This document shows positions 9,875 to 17,464 of a stretch of DNA of 64,000 nt, one piece after another (within the stretch, counting starts at the first letter, position 1; each line of letters opens with the position of its first letter). The notes under the pieces were generated by a model. The model was not told where the DNA came from and did not search any database. It worked only from the letters and a program-made list of their open reading frames with translations. Both the position numbers and the translations under genes were made by a program. Origin of the DNA: Paractinoplanes aksuensis. Lineage in GTDB: Bacteria > Actinomycetota > Actinomycetes > Mycobacteriales > Micromonosporaceae. Where the stretch lies: NCBI RefSeq assembly GCF_024137025.1, contig NZ_JAMYJR010000015.1, positions 1 to 64,000 on the forward strand. The letters run 5' to 3'.

Positions 9875-10385
9875 CTTTGTCTCGTTGTGCGCCTGCCGAA
9901 AATGGATCTCCCCCACGTCCCCCAGCCCCGAACGGTCGGGCGACTCCGCGAGAACCTCTGCGGTGTCAGCAGAGCAGCGACTCGATGAGGCCGCCGCGAA
10001 TCTGGTCGCGCGCTGCGTTGCCGCTGCCCGACGAAGACCTGATTGCCCGCATGCATGTGGCACCCCGCTGCCCTCGGTTCGGGGAGCGACACCAGGTGTG
10101 CCGTGTCAGCCACGATGGCATAGCGGTGACGGTCACGGCGGCGCGACGGTGACGATTCCCCATTCCGCGACCGATGCCGCAGGCGAACCACACCGCCCGA
10201 ACGGCTTTCCGCACCCCACCGATCAGCCACCGTGACACAAAGCCTGAGGGCTCGGCTCCAAGAGAAATGTCGGGGCCCGACCGAGAGAGCCAAGGAAGCT
10301 GACGGTTGTTGATGTCAGAGGCGACCAGATTCACCCCCGACCATCGGCGTGCACCGACGACGTCGGTAACTGCTGCTGGCCCGAA
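9875..10385. other. Gene-poor region, no supportable gene
   Basis: About 500 nt in which overlapping short open frames on both strands show no family similarity that I recognise. The right part holds one copy of a divergent repeat (10171-10269) whose relative lies at 10947-11054. It is probably decayed accessory DNA continuous with the pseudogene to its right. Confidence 0.6.
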
Positions 10386-10842
10386 TCAGACGCCGACATG
10401 AAGATGGTCCGCGTGGCGCTCGTTGGCATCCGGCTCGTCACGGAACCCGCGCCGGTCTACCGAGCCGAGGGTTTGATGCCAGATGGCCGGCCCCATAACG
10501 ACGCGGGCTCGATGCGCGGCGGAAAGCCCCATGAGGAGTCGGCCGACAGAAATCAAAGGCTCTGCAGTGCTGTGCTCACGGACGCTCAGCCCGTCAACCG
10601 CATCGATGTCGGCGGCGGCATGGAAGTAGTGGTCGTTTCGACGGCCCCCCCGGCGTAACAGGACCGAGGGGATGACCAGTCTTGATCAGACGAACCGATA
10701 TCTGGTGATGCCGCGACAGCACCTGCAGGATGCGACTCAACCGGACATCCAGATGCCCCGACATGACGTCCTGACGAGCGTGGCCAGTCAGCAACAAACT
10801 CTGACCGTCGACCAACGCGACAAGACTTCGATGCAAAGACAT
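10386..10842 (-). pseudogene. Frameshifted peptidase-like domain remnant (C-terminal HADHLHVGV)
   Basis: Two reverse-strand frames together spell one domain. The first frame (ATG about 10842 leftwards) gives LTGHARQDVMSGHLDVRLS and LQVLSRHHQISVRLIKTGHP. The second frame, ending at TGA 10386-10388, gives RRNDHYFHAAADIDAVDG and ends HADHLHVGV. The order, a helix, then ISVxxIKTGHP, then NDHYxxAADIxAVDG, then HxDHxHVG, resembles an M15-like metal-site domain found at the C-terminus of actinobacterial secreted proteins. The frames join at a run of seven C on the plus strand (10645-10651); six would restore one frame. No signal peptide or N-terminal domain remains. Confidence 0.65.
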
Positions 10843-10903
10843 AGCGACGACAGCGGCACACCTTGACGTCGCAGCCACGATGTCATGGCATGGCGGCAAG
10901 AGT

Positions 10904-10946
10904 CCCCACCCCACCCCACGCCACGCCACCCCACGCCACCCCACGC
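10904..10946. repeat. CCCCACGCCA-type short tandem repeat
   Basis: Low-complexity tract of CCCCA and CCCCACGCCA units immediately beside the second repeat copy. It encodes nothing recognisable and is a slippage-prone tract. Confidence 0.8.
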
Positions 10947-11027
10947 CCGATGCCGAAGGCGAACCACAGTGCCCGAAGGGCCTTCCAGCCCCACCACCCA
11001 CCCACCGCAGGCACCGTAACGTGGGGT

Positions 11028-11046
11028 CTGGGGGCTCGGCCCCCAG
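11028..11046 (-). terminator. Secondary GC hairpin downstream of the tRNA unit
   Basis: A perfect 8-bp stem (11028-11035 with 11039-11046, 3-nt loop) inside the second repeat copy. It lies downstream of the main terminator at 11061-11091 on the reverse strand and may act as a back-up. Confidence 0.35.
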
Positions 11047-11060
11047 GGGAAATGCGAAAT

Positions 11061-11091
11061 GACCCTGTCTGCGCTTTCCGCAGACAGGGTC
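11061..11091 (-). terminator. Intrinsic terminator after tRNA-Glu
   Basis: A perfect 13-bp stem (11061-11073 with 11079-11091, loop CTTTC) begins 11 nt after the tRNA-Glu 3' end. On the reverse strand it is followed by ATTTCGCATTTCC, which is T-rich for this genome. It terminates the tRNA-Gln/tRNA-Glu transcript. Confidence 0.85.
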
Positions 11092-11101
11092 ACCCTGAAT
11101 G

Positions 11102-11174
11102 TAGCCCCGAAGGGATTCGAACCCTCGCTACCGCCTTGAGAGGGCGGCGTCCTAGGCCGCTAGACGACGGGGCC
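11102..11174 (-). tRNA. tRNA-Glu (anticodon CUC)
   Basis: A 73-nt cloverleaf on the reverse strand. The acceptor GGCCCCG pairs with CGGGGCT with a G1-U72 wobble. The anticodon loop CTCTCAA gives CUC, reading GAG. The T-loop GGTTCGAATCC is standard and A73 is the discriminator. CCA is not encoded. It is co-directional with and downstream of tRNA-Gln. Confidence 0.95.
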
Positions 11175-11266
11175 AGGACTTGCTTTTTGTGCTTCCGCTC
11201 TCGCGTTTGCGACGGGCTGAACTCTATCAGAAGTCCAGCGCCGCCCCTCCGGCAGGAGTGGTAGCG

Positions 11267-11338
11267 CTGGGGTACCAGGACTCGAACCTAGACTAGCTGA
11301 ACCAGAATCAGCCGGGCTGCCAATTACCCCATACCCCA
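11267..11338 (-). tRNA. tRNA-Gln (anticodon CUG)
   Basis: A 72-nt cloverleaf on the reverse strand. The acceptor TGGGGTA/TACCCCA includes the U1-A72 pair typical of tRNA-Gln. The anticodon loop TTCTGGT gives CUG, reading CAG. The T-arm is GGTTCGAGTCC and G73 the discriminator, with no encoded CCA. The organism encodes GatCAB in this window, so this tRNA is probably charged with Glu and then amidated. Confidence 0.96.
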
Positions 11339-11366
11339 TTGGCCCGGTTTCCCGTGCCGAGAGAGA

Positions 11367-11395
11367 ACTTTACCTGACGCCCTGGGGGCAACCAA
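11367..11395 (-). promoter_or_regulatory. Promoter of the tRNA-Gln/tRNA-Glu unit
   Basis: On the reverse strand TTGGTT (11390-11395), a 17-nt spacer and TAAAGT (11367-11372) end about 28 nt upstream of the tRNA-Gln 5' end. Spacing and boxes fit a vegetative promoter. Confidence 0.6.
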
Positions 11396-11406
11396 ATCGG
11401 GTTACC

Positions 11407-12210
11407 TCATCGGAAGAGGTCGGCGTGGGTTCGGGCCCACTGTTCGTACGTCGTGGCTGGTCGGCCCAGCAGGTCGGCGACCGTGGGGACGGCGGCCTGG
11501 GGGTGTTCGACGAGCATGGCGGCGCCTTCGAGGTACCACTGGGCGTATTCACCCATCACGGGGCGTAGCTGTTCCACAGCGTCCTCGGGGGCCAGTTCGG
11601 TGTAGCGCAGTTCACGGCCGAGCGCACGCCCGATCGCTTCGATCTTTTGGCGGCGGGTGAGGGTTTCGGGGCCGGTGAGCTCGTACGACTTTCCTTCGTG
11701 CCCGGTGGTCAGGATCACGTGGGCGGCGACGGCGGCGATGTCCTCCTGGGCGATGGCCGCGTTGGCCGAGTCGGCGTAGCCGTCGCGTACTTCGTCGCCG
11801 GCGCGGATCTGGGCGGCCCACAGGGTGGCGTTGGCCATGAATTCGCCGGGTTCGAGGTGGGTGTGGGGCACTCCGGAGGCTTCGACGCCGTCTTCGATCT
11901 GTTGCCAGTGGTCGCCTTTGGCGCCGGCCAGGTCGACGATGCGGCCGACGCCGGCGGAGGCGGCCAGTTCGCAGGCCTCGTGGACTGTTGGGATGTGCGG
12001 CGCGAGGTATATCACGTCGACACCGGTCAGGGCGGGGCGCAGCGTGGCCGGCTGGCCGACGAAACCCTCCATCGCTTCGACTTCGGGCGGCAGGCCGGCC
12101 CGCTCGATGGAGACGGTCAACGCCCGCACGTCGGTGGCGCCGCGGGCCAGCAATTCGTCGACGACCATCCGCCCCACGTTGCCGGTGGCCCCGGTAACCA
12201 AGATCTTCAT
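11407..12210 (-). CDS. NmrA/SDR-like NAD(P)-binding protein
   Basis: A 267-aa atypical short-chain dehydrogenase of the NmrA/QOR2 group. The N-terminus MKILVTGATGNVGRMVVDELL is a Rossmann GxxGxxG motif. There is no clear YxxxK, as is usual for this group, which senses or reduces quinones and NAD(P). The start ATG 12210 is backed by AGGGGG upstream, while the longer open frame reads back through the intergenic operator. It is transcribed divergently from a TetR regulator across a palindromic site, so the TetR protein probably represses it. Confidence 0.88.
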   Translation of the reverse strand: MKILVTGATGNVGRMVVDELLARGATDVRALTVSIERAGLPPEVEAMEGFVGQPATLRPALTGVDVIYLAPHIPTVHEACELAASAGVGRIVDLAGAKGDHWQQIEDGVEASGVPHTHLEPGEFMANATLWAAQIRAGDEVRDGYADSANAAIAQEDIAAVAAHVILTTGHEGKSYELTGPETLTRRQKIEAIGRALGRELRYTELAPEDAVEQLRPVMGEYAQWYLEGAAMLVEHPQAAVPTVADLLGRPATTYEQWARTHADLFR

Positions 12211-12215
12211 TCCCG

Positions 12216-12247
12216 TACCCCCTAAGGAAACTAGTTCCCGTAGGGTA
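12216..12247. promoter_or_regulatory. TetR-type operator between the NmrA and TetR genes
   Basis: The core GGAAACTAGTTCCC (12226-12239) is a near-perfect palindrome centred on CTAG. It is flanked by outer arms TACCCCCT and GTAGGGTA. The whole dyad sits between the two divergent starts and overlaps the likely promoters, as expected for an autoregulated TetR pair. Confidence 0.65.
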
Positions 12248-12256
12248 TACGGAATC

Positions 12257-13009
12257 ATGGAAGAGTTCAGCCCCCGGATCCTGCCGCTGCTCTGGCGCCG
12301 CTCGATAAAGGCCCGCAAAGCGGTGGGACGGCCACCCCGGCTCAGCGTCGACCTCGTGGTCACCACGGCCATCCGCATCGCCGACGCCGAGGGGCTCGAG
12401 GCGGCGTCCATGGCACGCGTGGCGGCCGAGCTCTCGGTGGCCACCATGAGCCTCTACACGTACGTCCCCTCGCGCCCCGAATTGGCCGACCTCATGGTCG
12501 ACGAGGTCTTCTGGGCCCGTGACCTGCGCGGCGAGGGCACTTTCCGGGAGCGGGTGCGGCTCTACGCCGAGCGCACCTTCGCCATGTACCGGGCACATCC
12601 GTGGCTGGCCGAGCTCTCGCGGGCGCGGCCGCCGCTGGGTCCGGGCATGCTCGCCGAGCAGGAGTTCGTGCTGGCCGCGGTGGCCACGCTCGGCCTGCCG
12701 CTGCGGCAGCTGAACCCGGCGGCGACGGCGATCGCGACCTGGGTCACCTCGGCCGCCCGGCACGAGGCGGAGAGTGCGCTGTTACGCCGTACGACCGGCC
12801 TCAGCACCGACGAATGGTGGCTGCAGCGCGGTGAGCTGTGGGAGAGCTGGTTCGACGTCGAGGCCCACCCGACGATGACCGCGATCTGGAACGGCGGCGC
12901 CTTCGACCGGGGCGCCGACGAACAGGCCCAGGACGCGTACGAGTACGGCCTGGGCCTGTTGCTGCAAGGAATCGAGAAGTCAGTCGAGGGCGACGACCGG
13001 GTTCCGTAG
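12257..13009 (+). CDS. TetR/AcrR-family transcriptional regulator
   Basis: A 250-aa repressor. After a basic N-terminal extension, VVTTAIRIADAEGLEAASMARVAAELSVATMSLYTYVPSR forms the TetR helix-turn-helix (about residues 35-75). The rest is a helical ligand-binding domain resembling the TetR_C/TetR class-A type. Start ATG 12257 faces the operator at 12216-12247. Its 3' end overlaps the convergent fumarylacetoacetase gene by about 30 nt. The likely target is the divergent NmrA-like gene plus itself. Confidence 0.9.
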   Translation: MEEFSPRILPLLWRRSIKARKAVGRPPRLSVDLVVTTAIRIADAEGLEAASMARVAAELSVATMSLYTYVPSRPELADLMVDEVFWARDLRGEGTFRERVRLYAERTFAMYRAHPWLAELSRARPPLGPGMLAEQEFVLAAVATLGLPLRQLNPAATAIATWVTSAARHEAESALLRRTTGLSTDEWWLQRGELWESWFDVEAHPTMTAIWNGGAFDRGADEQAQDAYEYGLGLLLQGIEKSVEGDDRVP

Positions 13010-13771
13010 CTCGCCGATGCCCTGGATGCTCACCGACACCGTGTCGCCCGACGTGATCTCGCTGACCCCGGCCGGCGTGCCGGTCAGGATGATGTCGCCC
13101 GGCAGCAGCGTCATGACGTGCGACACGTACGAAACCAGGGTGGGCACGTCGAAGACCATGTCCTTGGTCCGGCCGATCTGGCGCACCTCCATGGCGTCGG
13201 GGTTGCGCCCGACCTCGCAGCGGATCTCGAGGTCGCTGACGTCGAGGCCGGTGACGATCCACGGGCCGATCGGGCAGAACGAGTCGAAGCCCTTGGCCCG
13301 GGTCCACTGCGGGTCGCTGCGCTGCAGGTCGCGGGCGGTGACGTCGTTGCCGATGGTGTAGCCGAAGATCGCCTTCTCGGCGCCCGCCCGGTCGACGCGG
13401 CGGGCGCCGGTGGCGCCGATCACGACGGCCAGCTCGGCCTCTTCCTCGACCTGCTGGGACTGCGGGGGCAGGCGGATCGCGTCGTTGGGACCGATCACCG
13501 AGGTGGAGGGCTTGATGAAGATCAGCGGCTCCTTGGGCACCTCGTTGCCGAGCTCGGCGGCGTGGTCGGCGTAGTTGCGGCCGACCCCGATGACCTTGCT
13601 GGAGAAGATCGGGGCGAGCAGGCGGACGTCGGCCAGCGCCCAGCGCTGACCGGTGAACCGGACCTCTTCGAACGGCAGCGATCCGATCTCGGCGACGGTC
13701 AGGCCCGACGCGTCACCCTCGACGACACCGAAGGACACCCCTCCGGCATGAACAAAACGGGCGAATCGCAC
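12980..13771 (-). CDS. Fumarylacetoacetate hydrolase family protein
   Basis: A 263-aa FAH-superfamily enzyme, which hydrolyses or decarboxylates beta-keto acids with a divalent metal. The N-terminal small domain is followed by the catalytic fold with KVIGVGRNYADHAAE, FIKPSTSVIGPND, the acidic metal-site block VEEEAELAVVIG, GNDVTARDLQ and the ending LTGTPAGV. It resembles acylpyruvase or 2-hydroxyhepta-2,4-diene-1,7-dioate isomerase-like members. The substrate is not certain. It stands alone between the TetR gene and the exporter operon. Confidence 0.9.
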   Translation of the reverse strand: MRFARFVHAGGVSFGVVEGDASGLTVAEIGSLPFEEVRFTGQRWALADVRLLAPIFSSKVIGVGRNYADHAAELGNEVPKEPLIFIKPSTSVIGPNDAIRLPPQSQQVEEEAELAVVIGATGARRVDRAGAEKAIFGYTIGNDVTARDLQRSDPQWTRAKGFDSFCPIGPWIVTGLDVSDLEIRCEVGRNPDAMEVRQIGRTKDMVFDVPTLVSYVSHVMTLLPGDIILTGTPAGVSEITSGDTVSVSIQGIGELRNPVVALD

Positions 13772-13855
13772 GGTTGGTCCCCTCTGAACGGCTTACGGTT
13801 CTCGGCCAGAAATCTACGCCGGATGCCGGCCCAGCGGCCGGGGCCGTCACCAGAC

Positions 13856-14116
13856 TCACGCCGAGCCGGCGCCGTTGGGCGAAGAGGCGGGCGCGCCCAG
13901 CCGCGGGAACGGGTCGAGCGAGAAGATCACCTCGACCGGCACCTCGAAGTACCGGCTCAGCCGCAGGGCGAGGTGCAGGCTCGGGCTGAACTCGCCGCGC
14001 TCCAGGTAGCCCACCGTCTGGTAGTGCACCCCGAGGGCGTCGGCGAGTTGCCGCCGGGAGATGCCCCGTTCCGCGCGCAGCATCGCGATGCGGTTGAAGG
14101 TGACCTCACTGCTCAC
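13856..14116 (-). CDS. Small XRE-family helix-turn-helix regulator
   Basis: An 86-aa protein, essentially one HTH_3 domain: FNRIAMLRAERGISRRQLAD then ALGVHYQTVGYLERGEFSPS, followed by a short tail. The GTG start at 14116 overlaps the exporter permease stop by one base (TAGTG), so translation is coupled and the longer upstream reading is rejected. Similar 70-90-aa XRE proteins accompany ABC-2 or DUF2178-type membrane genes. It probably regulates the exporter operon. Confidence 0.88.
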   Translation of the reverse strand: MSSEVTFNRIAMLRAERGISRRQLADALGVHYQTVGYLERGEFSPSLHLALRLSRYFEVPVEVIFSLDPFPRLGAPASSPNGAGSA

Positions 14117-14958
14117 TAGCGGACCATACTGTTCATCGCCCGCTCCCGCCGCGCCGCCACCACCGAACCCGATTCGCGCCGGGCCATCCGCCGCAGCAGC
14201 ACCGGCGCCAGCGCCAGCCCGGCCACCGCCCACACGGCCAGCACCCCGAACGTCTCGAAGTGCCGCCACGAGTCGGTCAGCTCGACCCCGGCGAACGCGT
14301 CGGGCAGGAACACCGACCGCATGCCCAGCCCGAGCCAGTAGATCGGGAAGACCTGCGCGACACCCTGCAGCCAGCCCGGCATGCCGGTGATCGGATAGAA
14401 GATGCCGGAGATGGCCACGAGCCCGAAGATCGGCAGCATGACCAGGCCGAAGCTGCGCGGGTTGTCGAAGAACGAGCCGATCGCGGCGCCGATGGGCACG
14501 GTGGCCACGAGCGCGAGCGGAAGCAGCCAGAGCAGCGTCAGCAGGCCCCCGGAGTCGAACAGCAGGCCGTCGACCAGGAACGCGCCGGGCACGAGAACGA
14601 CCAGGATCGAGGCCAGCGTCATGCCGCCCACCCCGACCACCTTGCCGATCAGGTAGCCGCCCATGCCGTGCGGGGTGGCCTTGGCCCGCAGCAGCGTGCC
14701 GTCCTCACGGTCGACGATCAGATATTGCGCGATGGTGATCAGGCCGCCGAAGGCCACCAGCATGCCGATCGAGCTGGGCAACGTGCTGGCCCCCAGCGTG
14801 AGGTTCGTGCCGGGCAGCTTCTTGTCCTCGATGAAGAAGAGCGCGATGAGCAGCCCCAGCGACGGGAAGAAGTAGCCCCAGAGGTCCTGGGCGTTGGTGA
14901 GGGTGTGGCGGAACTCGATGAGGCCGCGAGCGATGCCCACCCGGAGCGTCTCGATCAT
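14116..14958 (-). CDS. ABC-2 type transporter permease
   Basis: A 280-aa integral membrane protein with about six hydrophobic segments, including FGGLITIAQYLIV, MTLASILVVLVPGAFLV, LLTLLWLLPLALVATVPIGA and the C-terminal VLAVWAVAGLALAPVLL. The layout fits DrrB/YadH-like ABC-2 permeases. The start overlaps the ATPase gene stop by 4 nt. It forms an exporter with the preceding ATP-binding protein. The substrate is unknown; drugs, lipids or peptides are all possible. Confidence 0.9.
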   Translation of the reverse strand: MIETLRVGIARGLIEFRHTLTNAQDLWGYFFPSLGLLIALFFIEDKKLPGTNLTLGASTLPSSIGMLVAFGGLITIAQYLIVDREDGTLLRAKATPHGMGGYLIGKVVGVGGMTLASILVVLVPGAFLVDGLLFDSGGLLTLLWLLPLALVATVPIGAAIGSFFDNPRSFGLVMLPIFGLVAISGIFYPITGMPGWLQGVAQVFPIYWLGLGMRSVFLPDAFAGVELTDSWRHFETFGVLAVWAVAGLALAPVLLRRMARRESGSVVAARRERAMNSMVR

Positions 14959-15875
14959 TTCTGGGCCCCCTCGGAGTCGTGGACCAGGCGCATGTACGTG
15001 TCTTCGAGGCTGTTGCGCCGCACCTCGAGCTCGGTGACGTCGTCACCGTGCTGCTGCAGCAGTTCGCGGACGAACGGCGTGGGGTTGGCGGCCGAGTGCA
15101 CGAACCGCTGGCCGTCGCGGGTCCAGCGGATCTCGCTCTCGCCGGCCACCCGCCGCGACAACTCGTCGGCCGAGCCGTCGGCGATGATCCGGCCGCCGGA
15201 CAGGATGAGGATGCGGTCGGCCAGCTTCTCGGCCTCGTCGAGGTCGTGGGTGGTGAGCAGGATGGTGGTGTCGTCCACATCAGTCAGCCGATGGACCAGG
15301 TCGTGGAACTCGCGGCGGGCCTCGGGGTCGAAGCCGACCGTCGGCTCGTCGAGAAAGAGCAGGTCGGGCCGGCCGACGATGCCGATCGCCACGTCGAGCC
15401 GGCGGCGCTGACCACCGGAAAGCCGGCTGACCCGGGTGCCGGCCGCGGCGGCCAGGCCGACCACGTCGAGCAGGTCGCCGACGGGCCACGGCCGGGGCTT
15501 GGCCTCGGTGGAGTAGCGCCGGTAGTACGAGCCGAGGTGGCCGAGCAGTTCGGCCACCCGCCACTTGCCGTGGTCGCGCCAGGACTGGAGCACCACGCCG
15601 ACCCGGGCCCGCCACGGCTCGCCCGCGCCCGCCGGGTCGGCGCCCAGCACGCTCACCTCGCCCGAGGACCGTACGCGGAAGCCCTCGAGAATCTCGATCG
15701 TGGTCGTCTTGCCCGCGCCGTTGGGCCCGAGCAGCGCCAGCACCTCGCCCCGGCGCGCGGCGAAACTGACACCGGCCAGGACGTCCTTCGCCCCGTACCG
15801 CATCCGCAGGTCGCGGACATCGATGACTCGCTCGCCGGGCGGCACCTGCGTGCCGGCCTCGAGCGCCCCCGCCAA
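14955..15875 (-). CDS. ABC transporter ATP-binding protein (DrrA/CcmA type)
   Basis: ATPase of the exporter. It has Walker A GPNGAGKTT, signature LSGGQRRRLDVA, Walker B LLFLDEPTVGFDP and switch His in LLTTHDLDEAE. A C-terminal accessory region of about 80 residues is typical of DrrA-like exporters. I favour the TTG at 15875 because GGAGGA lies at the right distance upstream; ATG 15890 and GTG 15899 are alternatives that place that SD inside the gene. The order ATPase, permease, XRE, with overlaps throughout, marks a single operon. Confidence 0.88.
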   Translation of the reverse strand: MAGALEAGTQVPPGERVIDVRDLRMRYGAKDVLAGVSFAARRGEVLALLGPNGAGKTTTIEILEGFRVRSSGEVSVLGADPAGAGEPWRARVGVVLQSWRDHGKWRVAELLGHLGSYYRRYSTEAKPRPWPVGDLLDVVGLAAAAGTRVSRLSGGQRRRLDVAIGIVGRPDLLFLDEPTVGFDPEARREFHDLVHRLTDVDDTTILLTTHDLDEAEKLADRILILSGGRIIADGSADELSRRVAGESEIRWTRDGQRFVHSAANPTPFVRELLQQHGDDVTELEVRRNSLEDTYMRLVHDSEGAQK

Positions 15876-15910
15876 AGTCGTTCCTCCCATGTGGAGCACG
15901 TTACCAACCG

Positions 15911-15930
15911 ATGTAGCAGGTGTACTACAT
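15911..15930. promoter_or_regulatory. Candidate operator upstream of the exporter operon
   Basis: ATGTAG-N8-CTACAT dyad about 35 nt upstream of the ATPase start, next to an AT-rich stretch that could hold the -10 box. The GTACTAC/GTAGxA look is GntR-like, but the operon's own XRE protein could also bind it. Confidence 0.35.
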
Positions 15931-16036
15931 ACTTAAATAGGTATTCGGCACGCAGCCGCAGCCGGAAGCGCGACGCCGCTCTCATTAGCGCCTAACGGTG
16001 ATCGTGTTGATCGCTTCGGCTGGATACGCTGAGGTC

Positions 16037-16978
16037 ATGGGGATCAAGCAGGTGAGGGCGCTCACCACGACGCTGCCCTCGGTCACCTGGATTCCGCTGG
16101 CCCGGGCGCATGCCGAGCGGGCCGACGAGATGACCGCGGGCCACCGCGCCCGGCGGGCCACCGGCGAGAAGCACGCCATCGAGGATTTTCTGTACGACTA
16201 CTACGGCACCCGCCCCTCGGTGCTGCGCCGCTGGCACCCCGGCGTCGGCGCCGGGCTCGCCCCCGCGCCCGGCGGCCTGGCCGAGCACTCGGCGTGGAAG
16301 TTCTACATGACCTATCCCGACGGTGTGGTCGCGCTCGACCAGGACGCCTACCTGCACGCCCGCGGCGAGAGCGTGCGCTACATCCACGGCCTGCTCACCG
16401 CGACAGCGTCCCGCCCGGTGTTCTCGGGCTGCTTCGGATTGCACGAATGGGCCATGGTCTATCGCGATCCCGAGCACCGTCATGCCCTGCCCCTGCGTCT
16501 GGGCCTGGCCGAGACCGACCGCGTGGTCGAGCAGCACCCGATCCGCTGCACCCACTTCGACGCGTTCCGCTTCTTCACGCCCGAGGCGGTCGGGCTCAAC
16601 CGGCTCCAGCCGACCCGGGCCACCCAGGTCGACCTCGACCAGCCGGGCTGCCTGCACGCGGCCATGGACGTCCACAAGTGGGCGACGAAGCTGGGCGCGG
16701 CCGTGCCGGGGGCCCTGGCCCTCGACTGTTTCGCCCTGGCCATCGACATCCGGCTGCTCGACATGCAGGCCAGCCCGTACGACCTGAGCTCCTACGGCCA
16801 TCCCCCGGTCAAGATCGAAACCCCCGAGGGCAAGGCCGAGTACGTGGCCCGGCAGCGCGAGTTCGCCCGCCGGGCGGCCGGTCTGCGGGCCCGCCTGATC
16901 CGCGTCTGCGAAGAGCTGCTGGGCCCCGAGAACGCCGCTCAGAACCGCGAGGCCGTGGCCCCGTTCAACCACCGCTGA
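16037..16978 (+). CDS. Conserved actinobacterial protein, sometimes annotated 3-methyladenine DNA glycosylase
   Basis: A 313-aa soluble protein with no signal peptide. It is rich in conserved His, Trp and Tyr positions (WIPLARAHAERAD, FLYDYYGTRPS, KFYMTYPDGVV, GCFGLHEWAMVYR, HPIRCTHFDAFRFF, DVHKWATKL). Databases often label this family 3-methyladenine DNA glycosylase, but I see no helix-hairpin-helix or AAG motif, so I treat the function as unknown. The many His and Asp residues suggest metal binding. Start ATG 16037 is preferred to 15998 because MGIKQVRAL begins the folded part. Confidence 0.75.
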   Translation: MGIKQVRALTTTLPSVTWIPLARAHAERADEMTAGHRARRATGEKHAIEDFLYDYYGTRPSVLRRWHPGVGAGLAPAPGGLAEHSAWKFYMTYPDGVVALDQDAYLHARGESVRYIHGLLTATASRPVFSGCFGLHEWAMVYRDPEHRHALPLRLGLAETDRVVEQHPIRCTHFDAFRFFTPEAVGLNRLQPTRATQVDLDQPGCLHAAMDVHKWATKLGAAVPGALALDCFALAIDIRLLDMQASPYDLSSYGHPPVKIETPEGKAEYVARQREFARRAAGLRARLIRVCEELLGPENAAQNREAVAPFNHR

Positions 16979-16997
16979 CCAACCGGAGCGACCACGG

Positions 16998-17426
16998 TCA
17001 GTCCATGGGGCCGGAGCGGCGGTTGCGCTTGGTCTCACCCCGGCGCTTCTTCTCGGCGATCCGTCGTTCCACCGAGCCCTTCGAGGGGCGCGTGGCCCGG
17101 CGTACGCGCGGTGGCGCCGCGATGGCCGAAGCCACCAACCCGGCCAGCCGGGCCGCCGCCGCCTCGCGATTACGCAGCTGGGAGCGGTGCTCGGAGGCAG
17201 TGACGGTCAGCACACCATGGATCAGGCGGTGACCCAGCCGTTCGACCGCCCGCTCTTTGAGCGCGGCCGGCAGCAGGGCCGAACCGGTGAGATCCCACGA
17301 CAGTTCCACGCGGGAATCGGTGGTGTTCACACCCTGACCACCGGGCCCGCCGGAGCGGGAGAAGCGCCACGCCACCTCGGCCGCGGGAATGATGAGCCGA
17401 TCATTGACCCGGATGTCCTCCACCAC
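16998..17426 (-). CDS. arfB: Peptidyl-tRNA hydrolase ArfB (alternative ribosome rescue)
   Basis: A 142-aa release-factor-like protein that hydrolyses peptidyl-tRNA on stalled ribosomes. The GGQ catalytic motif is in SRSGGPGGQGVNTTDSRVE, and the C-terminus is the basic tail (RRIAEKKRRGETKRNRR) that inserts into the empty mRNA channel. No codon-recognition domain is present, which distinguishes it from RF1/RF2. GTG 17426 begins VVEDIRVNDRLIIP. Its 5' end is divergent from the M16 gene, about 40 nt away. Confidence 0.92.
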   Translation of the reverse strand: MVEDIRVNDRLIIPAAEVAWRFSRSGGPGGQGVNTTDSRVELSWDLTGSALLPAALKERAVERLGHRLIHGVLTVTASEHRSQLRNREAAAARLAGLVASAIAAPPRVRRATRPSKGSVERRIAEKKRRGETKRNRRSGPMD

Positions 17427-17464
17427 GGGCCCATCCTGGCACGCCCGCAAGGCACTATGGGTGG

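Larger units (their letters stand above)
10171..11054. repeat. Two divergent direct repeat copies (10171-10269 and 10947-11054)
   Basis: Both copies run CCGATGCCG-[CA]-AGGCGAACCACA, then GCCCGAA..GGC, later CACCGT and GGGCTCGGC, and end in GAAATG. On the reverse strand both can encode VVRLRHR. They flank the frameshifted gene remnant, as if a larger element had been duplicated or inserted here. Confidence 0.6.

Noticed and set aside
10904..10946. CCCCACGCCA tandem tract as a CRISPR-like array
   Set aside because: Units are only 5-10 bp, there are no unique spacers of constant length and no cas genes nearby.
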